Shown here one piece after another: positions 44,711-53,813 of a stretch of 64,000 nucleotides of DNA (positions within the stretch are counted from its first letter, which is position 1; each line of letters opens with the position of its first letter). A program made the position numbers and the translations under genes. Under the pieces are notes generated by a model, which saw nothing but the letters and a program-made list of their open reading frames with translations, searched no databases and had not been told where the DNA came from. The DNA is from Virgisporangium aliadipatigenens. GTDB lineage: Bacteria; Actinomycetota; Actinomycetes; Mycobacteriales; Micromonosporaceae. The stretch lies in assembly GCF_016863615.1 (NCBI RefSeq), contig NZ_BOPF01000007.1, positions 186,001 through 250,000 of the forward strand. The letters run 5' to 3'.

Positions 44711-45514
44711 CTAACCTCCGTTGCGCCAGTCGTCGTCGGTCAGGTGGGAACCGGCCTGCGGGCCCATCAGCAGCATCCCGCCGTCGACCACCCACGAGGC
44801 GCCGGTGACGTAGCCGGAGTCCGGCCCCGCCAGGAACGCCACGACCGCCGCCACCTCGCGCGCGTCGCCGGGCCGGCCGACCGGCACCCCGGGCCGGCGC
44901 ACCGTGCTCGGGTCGACGTCCTCGTTGCCCGTCATCGGCGTGGCGATCTCGCCGGGGGCCACGGCGTTCACCGTGATGCCGTCGGCCGCCAGTTCCTGCG
45001 CCATCACCTTGGTCAGCAGGCCGAGCCCGCCCTTCGCGGCGCAGTAGGCACCGGAGCCCACCCGCGGCGCGTGCTCGTGCACGCTGGTGATGTTGATGAT
45101 CCGGCCGCCCCGGCCCGCGTCGCGCATCCGCCGGGCGGCCCGCTGCGCACACAGGAACGGCCCGTCGAGGTCGACGGCGAGCACCTCGCGCCACTGCTCG
45201 TACTTCGTGTCGACGACGGGCGCGGAGATGCCGGTGCCGGCGCAGTTCACCAGGACGCCGAGGCCGCCCAGGGTGTCGGCCAGGTCGTCGACGACCGCGG
45301 CGGCGTCCGGTAGTTCGGTCAGATCCAGGCGGCGCACGGCACAGCGGCGACCCGCCTCGCGGACCTCGCGCGCCGTGCCCTCCGCGCCCTCGTCGTCCGA
45401 TCGGTACGTGACGCCGACGTCGAAGCCGGCGCCGGCGAGCGCCACGGCGATCGCCTTCCCGATGCCGGAGTCGGCGCCGGTGACCACGGCGATCCGGTCG
45501 TGTCCGTCCCACAT
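44711..45514 (-). CDS. Short-chain dehydrogenase/reductase
   Basis: 267-aa classical SDR. It has the cofactor motif TGADSGIGKAIA near residue 12, the NCAGTGIS block, catalytic Ser in INITSVHEH, and YCAAKGGLG with Tyr and Lys, then the APGEIATPM loop. It is related to glucose 1-dehydrogenase-type SDRs. First gene of the SDR-hypothetical-ADH operon. The substrate is unknown. Confidence 0.88.
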   Translation of the reverse strand: MWDGHDRIAVVTGADSGIGKAIAVALAGAGFDVGVTYRSDDEGAEGTAREVREAGRRCAVRRLDLTELPDAAAVVDDLADTLGGLGVLVNCAGTGISAPVVDTKYEQWREVLAVDLDGPFLCAQRAARRMRDAGRGGRIINITSVHEHAPRVGSGAYCAAKGGLGLLTKVMAQELAADGITVNAVAPGEIATPMTGNEDVDPSTVRRPGVPVGRPGDAREVAAVVAFLAGPDSGYVTGASWVVDGGMLLMGPQAGSHLTDDDWRNGG

Positions 45515-45601
45515 GGCCGCGGGTCTACCCGCGAATCGGGCGGGTACACCTCAGTGTTTCCCGCTCTGTGTTTCCCGCTCAGTGCACGGCGGCTGGGCGG
45601 C

Positions 45602-46648
45602 TCAGGACAGGATCCGCCGCGCGTTGCCCGCGTAGAGCGCCGGCAGGACCTCCGCCGGCAGGTCCAGCGCGGAGACCTGCCAGCGGCCCTGCGGCGGGAT
45701 CTCGCAGCCGGGCGCGTAGTCGAAGGACTCGTCGTCCGTCTCCAGGAAGCGGTACCAGGTGCGATAGTCCGCTGTGGACGGTGGGAAGGCGTCCGTCCCG
45801 AACACCACCCGGTCCGGGTGGTCCAGGATCAGTTGCCGGGCCGCGCGGGGGCGCCGTCCGAGTTCCGCCATCCGGCCGCCGAGATCGACGTGATAGTTGT
45901 CGAACGCCGTCAGCATCCGATCCACCCGCGCGAGATCCTCGGCGGCACAGCCCACGTGCGCCCCGATGAACGTGGTGCCGGCGGCCCGTCCGACGACCGC
46001 CTCGAGCGCGTCCAGCAGCCGGTCGAACGTCGGCATCCCCGGCCCGCCGAACCACCAGTCGGGATGCGCGGCCAGCTCCTCGACGCGTTCGTTGCGGCGG
46101 TCCAGCGGCTGGAAGAACGCGAGCGGGTCGGCGATGTGGATGAGCACGGGCAGCCCCAGCGCACCCGCGGCGGCGAAGACGTCGGTGAGCCGTTCGTCGT
46201 CGGGGGAGACCAGTGCGCCGTCGGCGTCGCGCACGACGAGGCCGAGATCCTTCCACACCTTGAGCCCCCTGGCGCCGAGGGCCTTGGCGCGTTCGAGCTG
46301 CCTGATCAGCGCACCGGTCGGGTCGGCTCCCTGGAACGCGCTCCAGTCCAGCTGGCAGAAGGTGTAGAAGCGGCCGGGGTGCGCGGCGTCGTAGCGCTCG
46401 AGGTTGGCGGCGAGCTGTTCGTCCCCGCGGCCGTCGAGGTTGACGACCGCCGCCACGCCGCATTCGTCCATTGTGGACAGCAACGCGTCGACGTCGCGCA
46501 CCAGCCAGTCGCCGTCGGGGCTGAGCCAGCGCCCGAGGTGGTTGTGCACGTCCACCACGGGGTGCGCGGGGCGTTCGACCACTGTGGACGGTCGGCGCAA
46601 CGCGGCCGCGGGGGCGTAGTCCTTCAGGAGAAGTTCGTCGAGGTTCAC
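45602..46648 (-). CDS. Amidohydrolase-family (TIM-barrel) metal hydrolase
   Basis: 348-aa protein of the amidohydrolase_2 type. His35 and His37 are in VDVHNHLGRW, with a further His in LIHIADP, another in IGAHVGCAAED and an Asp in VFGTDAFPPS, completing a metal site. Start GTG 46648 overlaps the stop of the DeoR-type regulator gene (GTGA), so the two are cotranscribed. In this sugar cluster it may deacetylate an N-acetyl sugar phosphate or open a lactone; the fold does not decide. Confidence 0.82.
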   Translation of the reverse strand: MNLDELLLKDYAPAAALRRPSTVVERPAHPVVDVHNHLGRWLSPDGDWLVRDVDALLSTMDECGVAAVVNLDGRGDEQLAANLERYDAAHPGRFYTFCQLDWSAFQGADPTGALIRQLERAKALGARGLKVWKDLGLVVRDADGALVSPDDERLTDVFAAAGALGLPVLIHIADPLAFFQPLDRRNERVEELAAHPDWWFGGPGMPTFDRLLDALEAVVGRAAGTTFIGAHVGCAAEDLARVDRMLTAFDNYHVDLGGRMAELGRRPRAARQLILDHPDRVVFGTDAFPPSTADYRTWYRFLETDDESFDYAPGCEIPPQGRWQVSALDLPAEVLPALYAGNARRILS

Positions 46649-47424
46649 TCGGCCACCACCACTGTCGTTCCGGCGCGGCGGATCGCGTCGAGCGCGGCGG
46701 GATCCGCAGACGAGTCGGTGATCAGCTGCGCGACGCCGCCGATCTCGCTGATCCGGGCCAGGCAGACCCGGCCGATCTTCGAGCCGTCGGCCACCACGAT
46801 CACCCGGTCCGAACTGTTGATCATCGTGGCGTTGGTGTGCGCCTCGATCTCGTCGTGCGTGGTGAGCCCGCCGCGGGCGCTGATCCCGTCCACGCCGATG
46901 ACGGCCACCTCGATGTTGAGGCCGGCGAGCGCGCGGTCGGCGATCGGGCCCACCAGTTCGTAGGACTGGGTGCGGCTCACCCCGCCGGTCATGATCAGCT
47001 TGATCCGCGGCCGCAGCGCCAGCTCGGTGGCGATGTTGAGCGCGTTGGTGACCACCGTCAGGTCGACCCGTTCGGCGAGGATGCGCGCGAGCGCGTGCGT
47101 CGTCGTGCCGCCGGTGAGCCCCAGCGTGAACGGCCCCGACGGCAGCGCCTTCGCCGCCCGCCGCGCGATCAGCTGCTTCTGCTCGCGGTTCTGCCCGGTG
47201 CGGAAGCGGACCGGCAGCTCGTAGCTGACGTCGGCGGCGACGGCCCCGCCGTGGGTGCGCGCGAGCAGCTTCTGATCCTCCAGCACCTGCAGGTCGCGGC
47301 GGATGGTGGCGGCGGAGACGCCGAACTCCTCGGCGAGCCGCCCCGCGTCGACCGAACTGTCGTTGGAGAGCCGGTCGAGGATCGTCGACATGCGGTCCGC
47401 GCGGCGGAGCGTACTTCGGGCCAT
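46645..47424 (-). CDS. DeoR/AgaR-family transcriptional regulator
   Basis: 259-aa regulator. The N-terminal DeoR HTH is at about residues 10-65 (LAEEFGVSAATIRRDLQVLE). A DeoRC sensor domain follows (LGLTGGTTTHALARIL, VVTNALNIATEL, AVIGVDGIS), which normally binds a phosphosugar. It is divergent from the GH4 gene with a 116-nt control region and is followed by an amidohydrolase gene. It most likely represses the sugar cluster until a sugar phosphate builds up. Confidence 0.9.
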   Translation of the reverse strand: MARSTLRRADRMSTILDRLSNDSSVDAGRLAEEFGVSAATIRRDLQVLEDQKLLARTHGGAVAADVSYELPVRFRTGQNREQKQLIARRAAKALPSGPFTLGLTGGTTTHALARILAERVDLTVVTNALNIATELALRPRIKLIMTGGVSRTQSYELVGPIADRALAGLNIEVAVIGVDGISARGGLTTHDEIEAHTNATMINSSDRVIVVADGSKIGRVCLARISEIGGVAQLITDSSADPAALDAIRRAGTTVVVAE

Positions 47425-47475
47425 CGGGGGACCTTTCCCGAAACATGATCGTCTTCAAAATGCACAGTGACGATA

Positions 47476-47489
47476 GTTCGTTTGCGAAC
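47476..47489. promoter_or_regulatory. GTTCG-TTTG-CGAAC dyad, candidate DeoR-type operator 1
   Basis: A 5-bp inverted repeat with 4-nt spacer in the regulator/GH4 intergenic region, 51 nt before the GH4 start. A related dyad recurs upstream of the SIS gene. Confidence 0.5.
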
Positions 47490-47540
47490 GTTTGGCCATG
47501 CCTCCTTGCGCGCTTCTGTGCGCGTCACCAGAATCCGTGC

Positions 47541-48848
47541 ATGACGACGATCACCTTCCTCGGCGCCGGCAGCGTGGTGTTCACCCGCGAGCTGCTCGTC
47601 GACATCCTGTCCTTCGACGAGCTGCGCGGCGTCACGCTCGCCCTGCACGACATCGACGCCGAGCGGCTGGAGACCGCCGAGGGCATCGCCCGGCAGACGG
47701 CCGCGCAACTGGGCGCGTCGCCGGTGATCCGCTCGTCCCTCGACCGGCGGGCCGCCCTGGACGGCGCGGACTACGTCATCAACACCATCCAGGTCGGCAT
47801 GCACGAGGCCACCGTGCGCGACTTCGACGTGCCGGCGGCGTTCGGGCTGCGCCAGACGATCGGGGACACCCTGGGCGTCGGCGGGATCTTCCGGGGCTTA
47901 CGGACGTTCCCCGTGCTGGGGGAGATCGCGCGCGACATGCTGGAGATCTGTCCGGACGCCTGGCTGCTCAACTACACCAATCCCATGGCGATGAACATCG
48001 CCTACCTGCACGCGGTCGCGCCCACGCTCAAGGCGGTCGGCCTCTGCCACTCGGTGTACTGGACGGTGCGCGGCCTCTGCGAGGTGATCGACGTGCCGTA
48101 CGAGGAGGTCGTCTACACCAGCGCGGGCGTCAACCACCAGGCGTGGGTGCTGCGCTGGGAGCGCGGCGGCGAGAGCCTCTACCCGCTGCTGGACGAGCGC
48201 ATCGCCGCCGACCCCGAACTGCGCCGGCGGGTGCGGGTGGACATGTACCGGCGGCTCGGCTACTACCCGACCGAGACGAGCGAGCACTCCTCGGAGTACG
48301 TGCCCTGGTACCTGCGCCACGACGCGGAGGTCGAACGCCTGCGCATCCCGGTCGGCGACTACGTGAAGATCAGCCGGGACAACCGCGCCGAGTACGTGGC
48401 CACCCGCGACGCGCTGCGCGAGGGCAAGCCGCTGGACCTGTCGCGGGGCGCCACCGAGTACGCGCCCGAGGTGATCCACGCGATCGAGACCGGCACCCGC
48501 CGGCGGATCTTCGCCAACGTCCCGAACGCCGGCCTGATCGGCAACCTGCCGCAGGGCTACGCCGTCGAGGTGCCGTGCGTCGTCGACGCGCTCGGCGTCC
48601 GGCCCGAGGCGGTGGGCGAACTCCCGCCGCAGTGCGCGGCTGTCAACCGTTCGTTCGTGAGCGTCGGCGAACTGGCGGTGCGCGCCGCGCTCACGGGGGA
48701 TCCGAGGCTCGTCCGGCAGGCCGCCATGGTCGACCCGAACACCGCCGCATCCCTGACGGTGGACCGGATCTGGGAGCTGTGCGACGCGCTCACGCAGGCC
48801 CACGGCGACCTGTTGCCGGCGGCTCTGCGGGAGCCCGTGAAGCTCTAA
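47541..48848 (+). CDS. Glycoside hydrolase family 4 enzyme (alpha-galactosidase/alpha-glucosidase-like)
   Basis: 435-aa GH4 enzyme, which uses NAD+ and a divalent metal. The NAD fold starts FLGAGSVVFTRELLVDIL. Metal ligands are Cys and His in VGLCHSVYW and His in AGVNHQAWVL, and YTNPMAMN is the family block. ATG 47541 starts at the fold; the longer frame adds an unlikely leader. GH4 members cleave alpha- or beta-glycosides, some as 6-phosphates. As an ABC importer is used here, an unphosphorylated alpha-galactoside-type substrate is likely. Confidence 0.9.
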   Translation: MTTITFLGAGSVVFTRELLVDILSFDELRGVTLALHDIDAERLETAEGIARQTAAQLGASPVIRSSLDRRAALDGADYVINTIQVGMHEATVRDFDVPAAFGLRQTIGDTLGVGGIFRGLRTFPVLGEIARDMLEICPDAWLLNYTNPMAMNIAYLHAVAPTLKAVGLCHSVYWTVRGLCEVIDVPYEEVVYTSAGVNHQAWVLRWERGGESLYPLLDERIAADPELRRRVRVDMYRRLGYYPTETSEHSSEYVPWYLRHDAEVERLRIPVGDYVKISRDNRAEYVATRDALREGKPLDLSRGATEYAPEVIHAIETGTRRRIFANVPNAGLIGNLPQGYAVEVPCVVDALGVRPEAVGELPPQCAAVNRSFVSVGELAVRAALTGDPRLVRQAAMVDPNTAASLTVDRIWELCDALTQAHGDLLPAALREPVKL

Positions 48849-48864
48849 CGTGCATCCTGGACTG

Positions 48865-48882
48865 TTCGTTTGTGCGCGAACC
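48865..48882. promoter_or_regulatory. GTTCG-TTTGTGCG-CGAAC dyad, candidate DeoR-type operator 2
   Basis: The same arms and first spacer bases as the site at 47476, but with an 8-nt spacer, in the 71-nt gap between the GH4 and SIS genes. It suggests a second regulated promoter. Confidence 0.45.
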
Positions 48883-48919
48883 ATTGTGCACCTAGGGGAA
48901 GTGAGCATAATCAGCCGTC

Positions 48920-49801
48920 ATGAACGTCACCACGCAGGAGATCGCCAGCCAGCCGGACGTGTGGCAGCGGGCCGTGGCGCTCGCCGCCGAGGCCGGTCCG
49001 CACCTCACCGCCCCCGGTGAGCGCGTGCTCTTCCTGGGCTGCGGCACGTCGTGGTTCGTGGCCCAGTCGCTCGCCACCCTGCGCGAGGGCGCCGGGCTCG
49101 GCGAGTCCGACTACTGGTGCGCCTCGGAGTACCGGGGCGGGCGCACGTACGACCGGGTCGTGGCGATCACCCGTTCCGGTACGACGACCGAGGTGCTCGA
49201 CGTGCTGCGTGGCATCCCGAGCGGGACCCGCCGGACGCTGGTGACCGCCGTGGACGGCATGCCCGCCGAGGCGCTCGCCGACGACCGGATCCTGCTGGAC
49301 TTCGCCGACGAGAAGAGCGTCGTGCAGACCCGGTTCCCGACGGCGACGCTGGCGCTGGCCCGCACGGCGTTCGGGACCGGCACGGACGGGCTGATCGAGG
49401 ACGGGCGCACCGCCGTCACGCAGGCGCTGCCGGCCGTTCCCGAGGGCGAGCCGGCGCACGTGGTGTTCCTCGGCACCGGCTGGACCATCGGGCTGGCCCA
49501 CGAGGCCGCGCTCAAGGTCCGCGAGGCGGCGCAGGGCTGGTCCGAGTCGTATCCGGCGATGGACTACCGGCACGGCCCGATCGCCGTCTCCGGCTCCCGC
49601 ACCCTGGTCTGGTCGTTCGGCCCGCTGCCGGACGGCCTGGCGGAGGACGTCGCCGGTGCCGGCGCCGCCCGCTACGAAAGTTCCCTCGACCCGTTGGCCC
49701 AACTGGTTCTCGCGCAGCGGCTCGCCGTCGCGCTGGCCGAGGCCCGGGGGCTCAACCCCGACGCGCCCCGGCTCCTCACCCGGTCGGTCGTCCTGACCTG
49801 A
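48920..49801 (+). CDS. SIS-domain sugar isomerase/deaminase (AgaS-like)
   Basis: 293-aa protein with two SIS domains. The first has LFLGCGTSWFVAQSLA and TRSGTTTEVLDVL; the second has VFLGTGWTIGLAHEAALKVRE and YPAMDYRHGPIA, a GlmS/AgaS-like substrate loop. AgaS proteins convert galactosamine-6-phosphate to tagatose-6-phosphate. The kinase and aldolase genes downstream fit that route. Fructoselysine-6-phosphate deglycase-type activity is an alternative. The protein is shorter than E. coli AgaS (about 384 aa). Confidence 0.82.
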   Translation: MNVTTQEIASQPDVWQRAVALAAEAGPHLTAPGERVLFLGCGTSWFVAQSLATLREGAGLGESDYWCASEYRGGRTYDRVVAITRSGTTTEVLDVLRGIPSGTRRTLVTAVDGMPAEALADDRILLDFADEKSVVQTRFPTATLALARTAFGTGTDGLIEDGRTAVTQALPAVPEGEPAHVVFLGTGWTIGLAHEAALKVREAAQGWSESYPAMDYRHGPIAVSGSRTLVWSFGPLPDGLAEDVAGAGAARYESSLDPLAQLVLAQRLAVALAEARGLNPDAPRLLTRSVVLT

Positions 49802-49841
49802 ACCTCCCACCCCACCCCGGACCGAACCCCAGAGGTGTCGC

Positions 49842-51179
49842 ATGACATTACGAGCTACCACCACGGGACGCGGGCGTCGCCTCATGGCGCTCGGCGCGGC
49901 GTTGACCGCGCTCACGCTCGCCGCGGCGGGCTGCACCGGTAGCGACCCGGTCGACGACGGCAAGGACGCGGCCGAGGGCTACGACCCCAACGCGAAGGTC
50001 ACCATCCAGTGGTGGACCGGCCAGACCGAGGACATGCAGAAGGTCTCCGAGGATCTCGCCAAGGAGTACATGAAGCTGCACCCGAACGTGACCATCGAGT
50101 CCTCGACCGGCGCCTCGACCACCGACGAGCTGCTCACCAAGCTGTCGGCGGGTTTCACCGGCGGCAACTACCCCGACATCTCCTACGCCTTCGGCTCCTG
50201 GGCCACCCAGCTCGCCGAGAGCGGCCGCACGCAGAACCTCAAGACGTTCGTCGGCACGCCGGAGATCGCCTGGGACGACTTCCCGGCCTCGGCGCGGGCC
50301 ACCGCCACGGTGGGCGACAAGGTGATCGGCTTCCCGGCGATCGTCGACAACCTCGCGCTCATCTACAACAAGAAGCTCTTCGACGCGGCCGGCCTCGCCC
50401 ATCCCACGGACGACTGGTCCTGGGACGACTTCCGCGCGGCGGCCAAGAAGCTCACCAACCCGGCGACGAACACCTACGGCACCGCCTACTCCGTGTCCGG
50501 CAGCGAGGACACCACGTGGCACCTGTGGCCGTTGCTGTGGCAGCGCGGCGGCAAGATCATCGACGGGAAGAAGCCGACGTTCAACAGCGACGCGGGCGTG
50601 CAGGCCCTCGAATCGCTGCGGCAGATGGCCGTCGACGACAAGTCCATGTACCTCGACCAGACCGACGAGAAGTACCAGCCGCTGTTCAACGACGGCCACG
50701 TCGGCATGGTGATGACCGGGCCGTGGGTCCTGCACGAGACGCAGGAGGCCGGCGTCGACTACGGCGTCGTCAACCTGCCCGGCCTGAACGGCGACCACCA
50801 GACCGTCTCCGGGCCGGACCTGTGGGTGCTGTTCAACAAGAAGGACCCCAACCGGGCCGGCGCCTCGCGCGACTTCATCAAGTGGTTGACCTCCAAGGAG
50901 ATCGATCCCAAGTGGACGATGGCCAACGGCAACCTGCCGCTGCGCGCCAGTGAGAAGAACACGCCCGAGTTCGCCACCTATGTGAAGGACTACCCGGGCG
51001 CCCAGAAGTTCTTCGACAACCTGCAGAACTGCAAGCAGCCGCGGCCGACCGTCCCGGGCTACGTGGAGATGTCCGGCTACGTCGGCGACGCCGTCTCGAA
51101 GGTGCTCCAGGGCGCCGCGAAGCCCAAGGAGGCGTTGGACGAGGCGGCCAAGAAGTCGGCATCGGCGCTCGAGGGCTGA
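49842..51179 (+). CDS. ABC sugar transporter substrate-binding lipoprotein
   Basis: 445-aa extracellular solute-binding protein, family 1. A basic N-terminus and hydrophobic stretch end in the lipobox LAAAGC, with lipidated Cys31, so it is anchored outside the membrane. The mature part starts with VTIQWWTGQTEDMQKVSEDL; GDKVIGFPAIVDNLALIYNK is typical of sugar binders. It overlaps the first permease gene by one base. Confidence 0.92.
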   Translation: MTLRATTTGRGRRLMALGAALTALTLAAAGCTGSDPVDDGKDAAEGYDPNAKVTIQWWTGQTEDMQKVSEDLAKEYMKLHPNVTIESSTGASTTDELLTKLSAGFTGGNYPDISYAFGSWATQLAESGRTQNLKTFVGTPEIAWDDFPASARATATVGDKVIGFPAIVDNLALIYNKKLFDAAGLAHPTDDWSWDDFRAAAKKLTNPATNTYGTAYSVSGSEDTTWHLWPLLWQRGGKIIDGKKPTFNSDAGVQALESLRQMAVDDKSMYLDQTDEKYQPLFNDGHVGMVMTGPWVLHETQEAGVDYGVVNLPGLNGDHQTVSGPDLWVLFNKKDPNRAGASRDFIKWLTSKEIDPKWTMANGNLPLRASEKNTPEFATYVKDYPGAQKFFDNLQNCKQPRPTVPGYVEMSGYVGDAVSKVLQGAAKPKEALDEAAKKSASALEG

Positions 51180-52078
51180 TGGCGACGGGGGCACGGAGGG
51201 ACCGCGGGGCGGTCCGGCGGGCGCTCACCGGGTGGGCGTTCGCCGGGCCGGCCACGGCCCTGGTGGTCGGGCTGTCGATCTTTCCGGCGGTGTGGGCGCT
51301 GTTCATCTCCCGCACCAAGTGGAACGGCATCACCGCGCCGAAGGACATCGGCTTCGACAACTACACGCGGATGGCCGAGGACACCGACCTGCACGCGGCC
51401 GTCTGGCACACCGTGGTGCTCGTCGCGCTCTTCGTGCCGGGGTCGATCGTCCTGGGGCTACTCGTGGCGATCGCGCTCAACCAGCGCATCCGGTTCCTCG
51501 GCTTCTACCGGACCTGCATCTTCGTGCCGTACGTCGCCTCGGCCGCGGCCACCGGCATCCTCGCGTCGTTCGTGTTCAACCCGCAGTTCGGCGGCGCGAA
51601 CGAACTGCTGCGCCGGGTGGGCCTGCCCCCGCAGCAGTTCCTGGAGAGCACGTCGCAGGCCATGCTCGTCGTGGTGCTCATCGCGATGTGGGGGCAGATC
51701 GGGTTCGTCAGCGTCATCTACCTCGCCGCGCTCCAGGACGTTCCGGCGGAACTGAAGGAGGCGGCCACGGTCGACGGAGCCAGCCGCCTGCGGGTCTTCT
51801 GGCACGTGGTCGTGCCGGCGCTGCGGCCCGTCACGCTCTTCACGGCGGTGTGGCAGAGCATCACCGCGCTGCAGCTGTTCGACCTGGTGTACGCCACCAC
51901 CCGCGGCGGCCCGCTGAACGCCACCCAGACGGTCGTCTACTACGTCTACGAACTGGCGTTCAAGTCGCAGCGCTACGGCTACGGCTCCGCGGTGGCGTAC
52001 GGGCTGTTCGTCTTCACGATGCTGCTCACCCTGGCGATGATCTGGTACTCGCGGGCCAAGAGGATCGAGGCCTTCTGA
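51179..52078 (+). CDS. ABC sugar transporter permease (MalF-type)
   Basis: 299-aa inner-membrane permease with six hydrophobic segments. The EAA-loop motif KEAATVDGASRLRVFWHVVV, in the second half, docks the ATPase. It is coupled by TGATG overlaps to both neighbours. No ATPase gene is in the cluster, so a shared ATPase such as MsiK, common in actinomycetes, probably energises the importer. Confidence 0.93.
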   Translation: MATGARRDRGAVRRALTGWAFAGPATALVVGLSIFPAVWALFISRTKWNGITAPKDIGFDNYTRMAEDTDLHAAVWHTVVLVALFVPGSIVLGLLVAIALNQRIRFLGFYRTCIFVPYVASAAATGILASFVFNPQFGGANELLRRVGLPPQQFLESTSQAMLVVVLIAMWGQIGFVSVIYLAALQDVPAELKEAATVDGASRLRVFWHVVVPALRPVTLFTAVWQSITALQLFDLVYATTRGGPLNATQTVVYYVYELAFKSQRYGYGSAVAYGLFVFTMLLTLAMIWYSRAKRIEAF

Positions 52079-52899
52079 TGCGACGGCGTCTTCCCTTCTC
52101 GCCCTGGCACCTGTTCCTGTTCCCGGTGGCGCTGCTGTTCGCGCTGCCGCTGGTGCAGATGGTGCTGACGTCGTTCATGCCGGACAAGGAGATCAACAAG
52201 TTTCCGCCCCGGCTGATCCCGAACTCGATCGACCTGACCGGCTACCAGAAGCTGCTGAGCGAGTCGCACATCCTGCAGTGGATGCTGAACTCCGCCATCG
52301 TGTCGGCGATCTCGGTCGTGGCGCACCTGGTGCTCTGTTCGCTCGCCGGCTACGGCTTCGCGCGGCTGCGCTTCCCGGGGCGTACGATCGGGTTCGTCGC
52401 CGTCATCGCCACCATCATGGTGCCGATCCAGCTGCTGATGATCCCGACGTACCTGATGTTCAGCCGGATCGGCATCGTGGACACGCTCGCGGCCGCGTTC
52501 GTGCCGTGGCTGGCCTCCGCGTTCGGCATCTTCCTCATGCGCCAGTTCTTCCTCGCCCTTCCGGCGGAACTGGAGGAGGCCGCGCGCATCGACGGATGCT
52601 CGACGTTCGGGGCGTTCTGGCGGGTGGTGCTGCCGCTGGCCCGTCCGGCCCTGGCCACGCTCGCCGTGTTCACGGTCCTCTCCTCGTGGAACGACCTCGT
52701 GTGGCCGCTCATCGCGATCAGCGACGACCGGGTCTACACGGTGCAGGTGGGGCTGACGACGTTCCAGGGCACGCGGCGCATCCAGTGGCAGGAGCTGATG
52801 GCCGGCAACGTCATGGCGACCGCGCCGCTGCTCGTCGCGTTCCTGGTGGCACAGAAGCGGTTCATCGCGACGATGACGTTCAGCGGGTTGAAGGGGTGA
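52078..52899 (+). CDS. ABC sugar transporter permease (MalG-type)
   Basis: 273-aa second permease with six membrane segments, and the EAA motif EEAARIDGCSTFGAFWRVVL. A hydrophobic N-terminus (WHLFLFPVALLFALPLVQMV) and a C-terminal FIATMTFSGLKG are typical of MalG-like subunits. ATG 52078 overlaps the previous stop by one base. Confidence 0.93.
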   Translation: MRRRLPFSPWHLFLFPVALLFALPLVQMVLTSFMPDKEINKFPPRLIPNSIDLTGYQKLLSESHILQWMLNSAIVSAISVVAHLVLCSLAGYGFARLRFPGRTIGFVAVIATIMVPIQLLMIPTYLMFSRIGIVDTLAAAFVPWLASAFGIFLMRQFFLALPAELEEAARIDGCSTFGAFWRVVLPLARPALATLAVFTVLSSWNDLVWPLIAISDDRVYTVQVGLTTFQGTRRIQWQELMAGNVMATAPLLVAFLVAQKRFIATMTFSGLKG

Positions 52900-52901
52900 G
52901 C

Positions 52902-53813
52902 ATGTTCGACGTTCTCGTCGTCGGGGACGCCAATCCGGATCTGGTGCTGCGCGGTGACGTGCGGCCCCGGTTCGGCCAGGAGGAGCAGCTGCTCGACGCC
53001 GCGGAACTGGTCCTGGGCGGCTCCTCGACGATCACCTCCTCGGGGTGTGCCCGGCTCGGCCTGCGCACCGCCCAGGTGGCCTGCGTCGGCGACGACACGT
53101 TCGGCTCGTTCACCGCGGCGGCGCTGCGGCGAAACGGCGTCGACACCGCGCACCTGGCCGTCCACAGTGGACTGCCGACCGGGTTGAGCGTGATCCTCTC
53201 CGAACCGGGGGACCGGGCGATCCTGACGCAGACCGGTGCCCTGGCGGCGCTGCGCCCGGAGGACGTCACCGACTTCGTGCTGTCCCAGGCGCGGCACCTG
53301 CATGTCGGCGGCTTCTACCTGCTTCCGTCCATTGTGGACGGTGCGGCCGGGCTCTTCGCGCGGGCCAAGGCGGCCGGCCTCTCGACGTCGCTGGACACCA
53401 ACTGGGATCCCAGCGGGAAGTGGGCCGGCGTCGACGCGCTCCTGCCGCACCTGGACTACCTGCTGCCCAACGCCGAGGAACTGTCGGCCCTGACCGGCCT
53501 GTCCGACGTCGAGGCGGCGGCCGCGTCGCTGGTGGCACGTGGCGTCACGGTCGTGCTCAAGGACGGGGCGCGCGGGGCCAGGGCATGGTGGCCGGGTGGC
53601 GCCTGCGCGTCGGCGCCGCCGGCCGTGCAGGTGGTCGACACCACCGGTGCCGGGGACAGCCTCAACGCGGGCTTCCTCGCCGGCCTGCTCGCCGGCGAAC
53701 CGCTGGAGCGCTGCGTCACCTGGGCGGTCACCGCCGGGTCGCTCAGCACCCGTGCCGCCGGCGGCACCGCCGCGCAGGCGACCCGCGACGAACTCCTCGC
53801 CGCGCTGCCGTGA
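52902..53813 (+). CDS. PfkB-family carbohydrate kinase
   Basis: 303-aa ribokinase-fold kinase: N-terminal VVGDANPDLVLRGDV, LGGSSTITSSGCARLG, and the ATP/anion-hole motif VDTTGAGDSLNAGFLAGLL near the C-terminus with the catalytic Asp. It starts 2 nt after the permease stop and overlaps the next kinase gene as GTGA. It probably phosphorylates the imported sugar, for example galactosamine or a ketose at C6, a step that a PTS would otherwise perform. Confidence 0.88.
   Translation: MFDVLVVGDANPDLVLRGDVRPRFGQEEQLLDAAELVLGGSSTITSSGCARLGLRTAQVACVGDDTFGSFTAAALRRNGVDTAHLAVHSGLPTGLSVILSEPGDRAILTQTGALAALRPEDVTDFVLSQARHLHVGGFYLLPSIVDGAAGLFARAKAAGLSTSLDTNWDPSGKWAGVDALLPHLDYLLPNAEELSALTGLSDVEAAAASLVARGVTVVLKDGARGARAWWPGGACASAPPAVQVVDTTGAGDSLNAGFLAGLLAGEPLERCVTWAVTAGSLSTRAAGGTAAQATRDELLAALP
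53161..53172. repeat. Iterated 12-mer TCCACAGTGGAC, copy 5
   Basis: Exact copy inside the PfkB kinase gene, codon phase Val-His-Ser-Gly. Confidence 0.6.
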
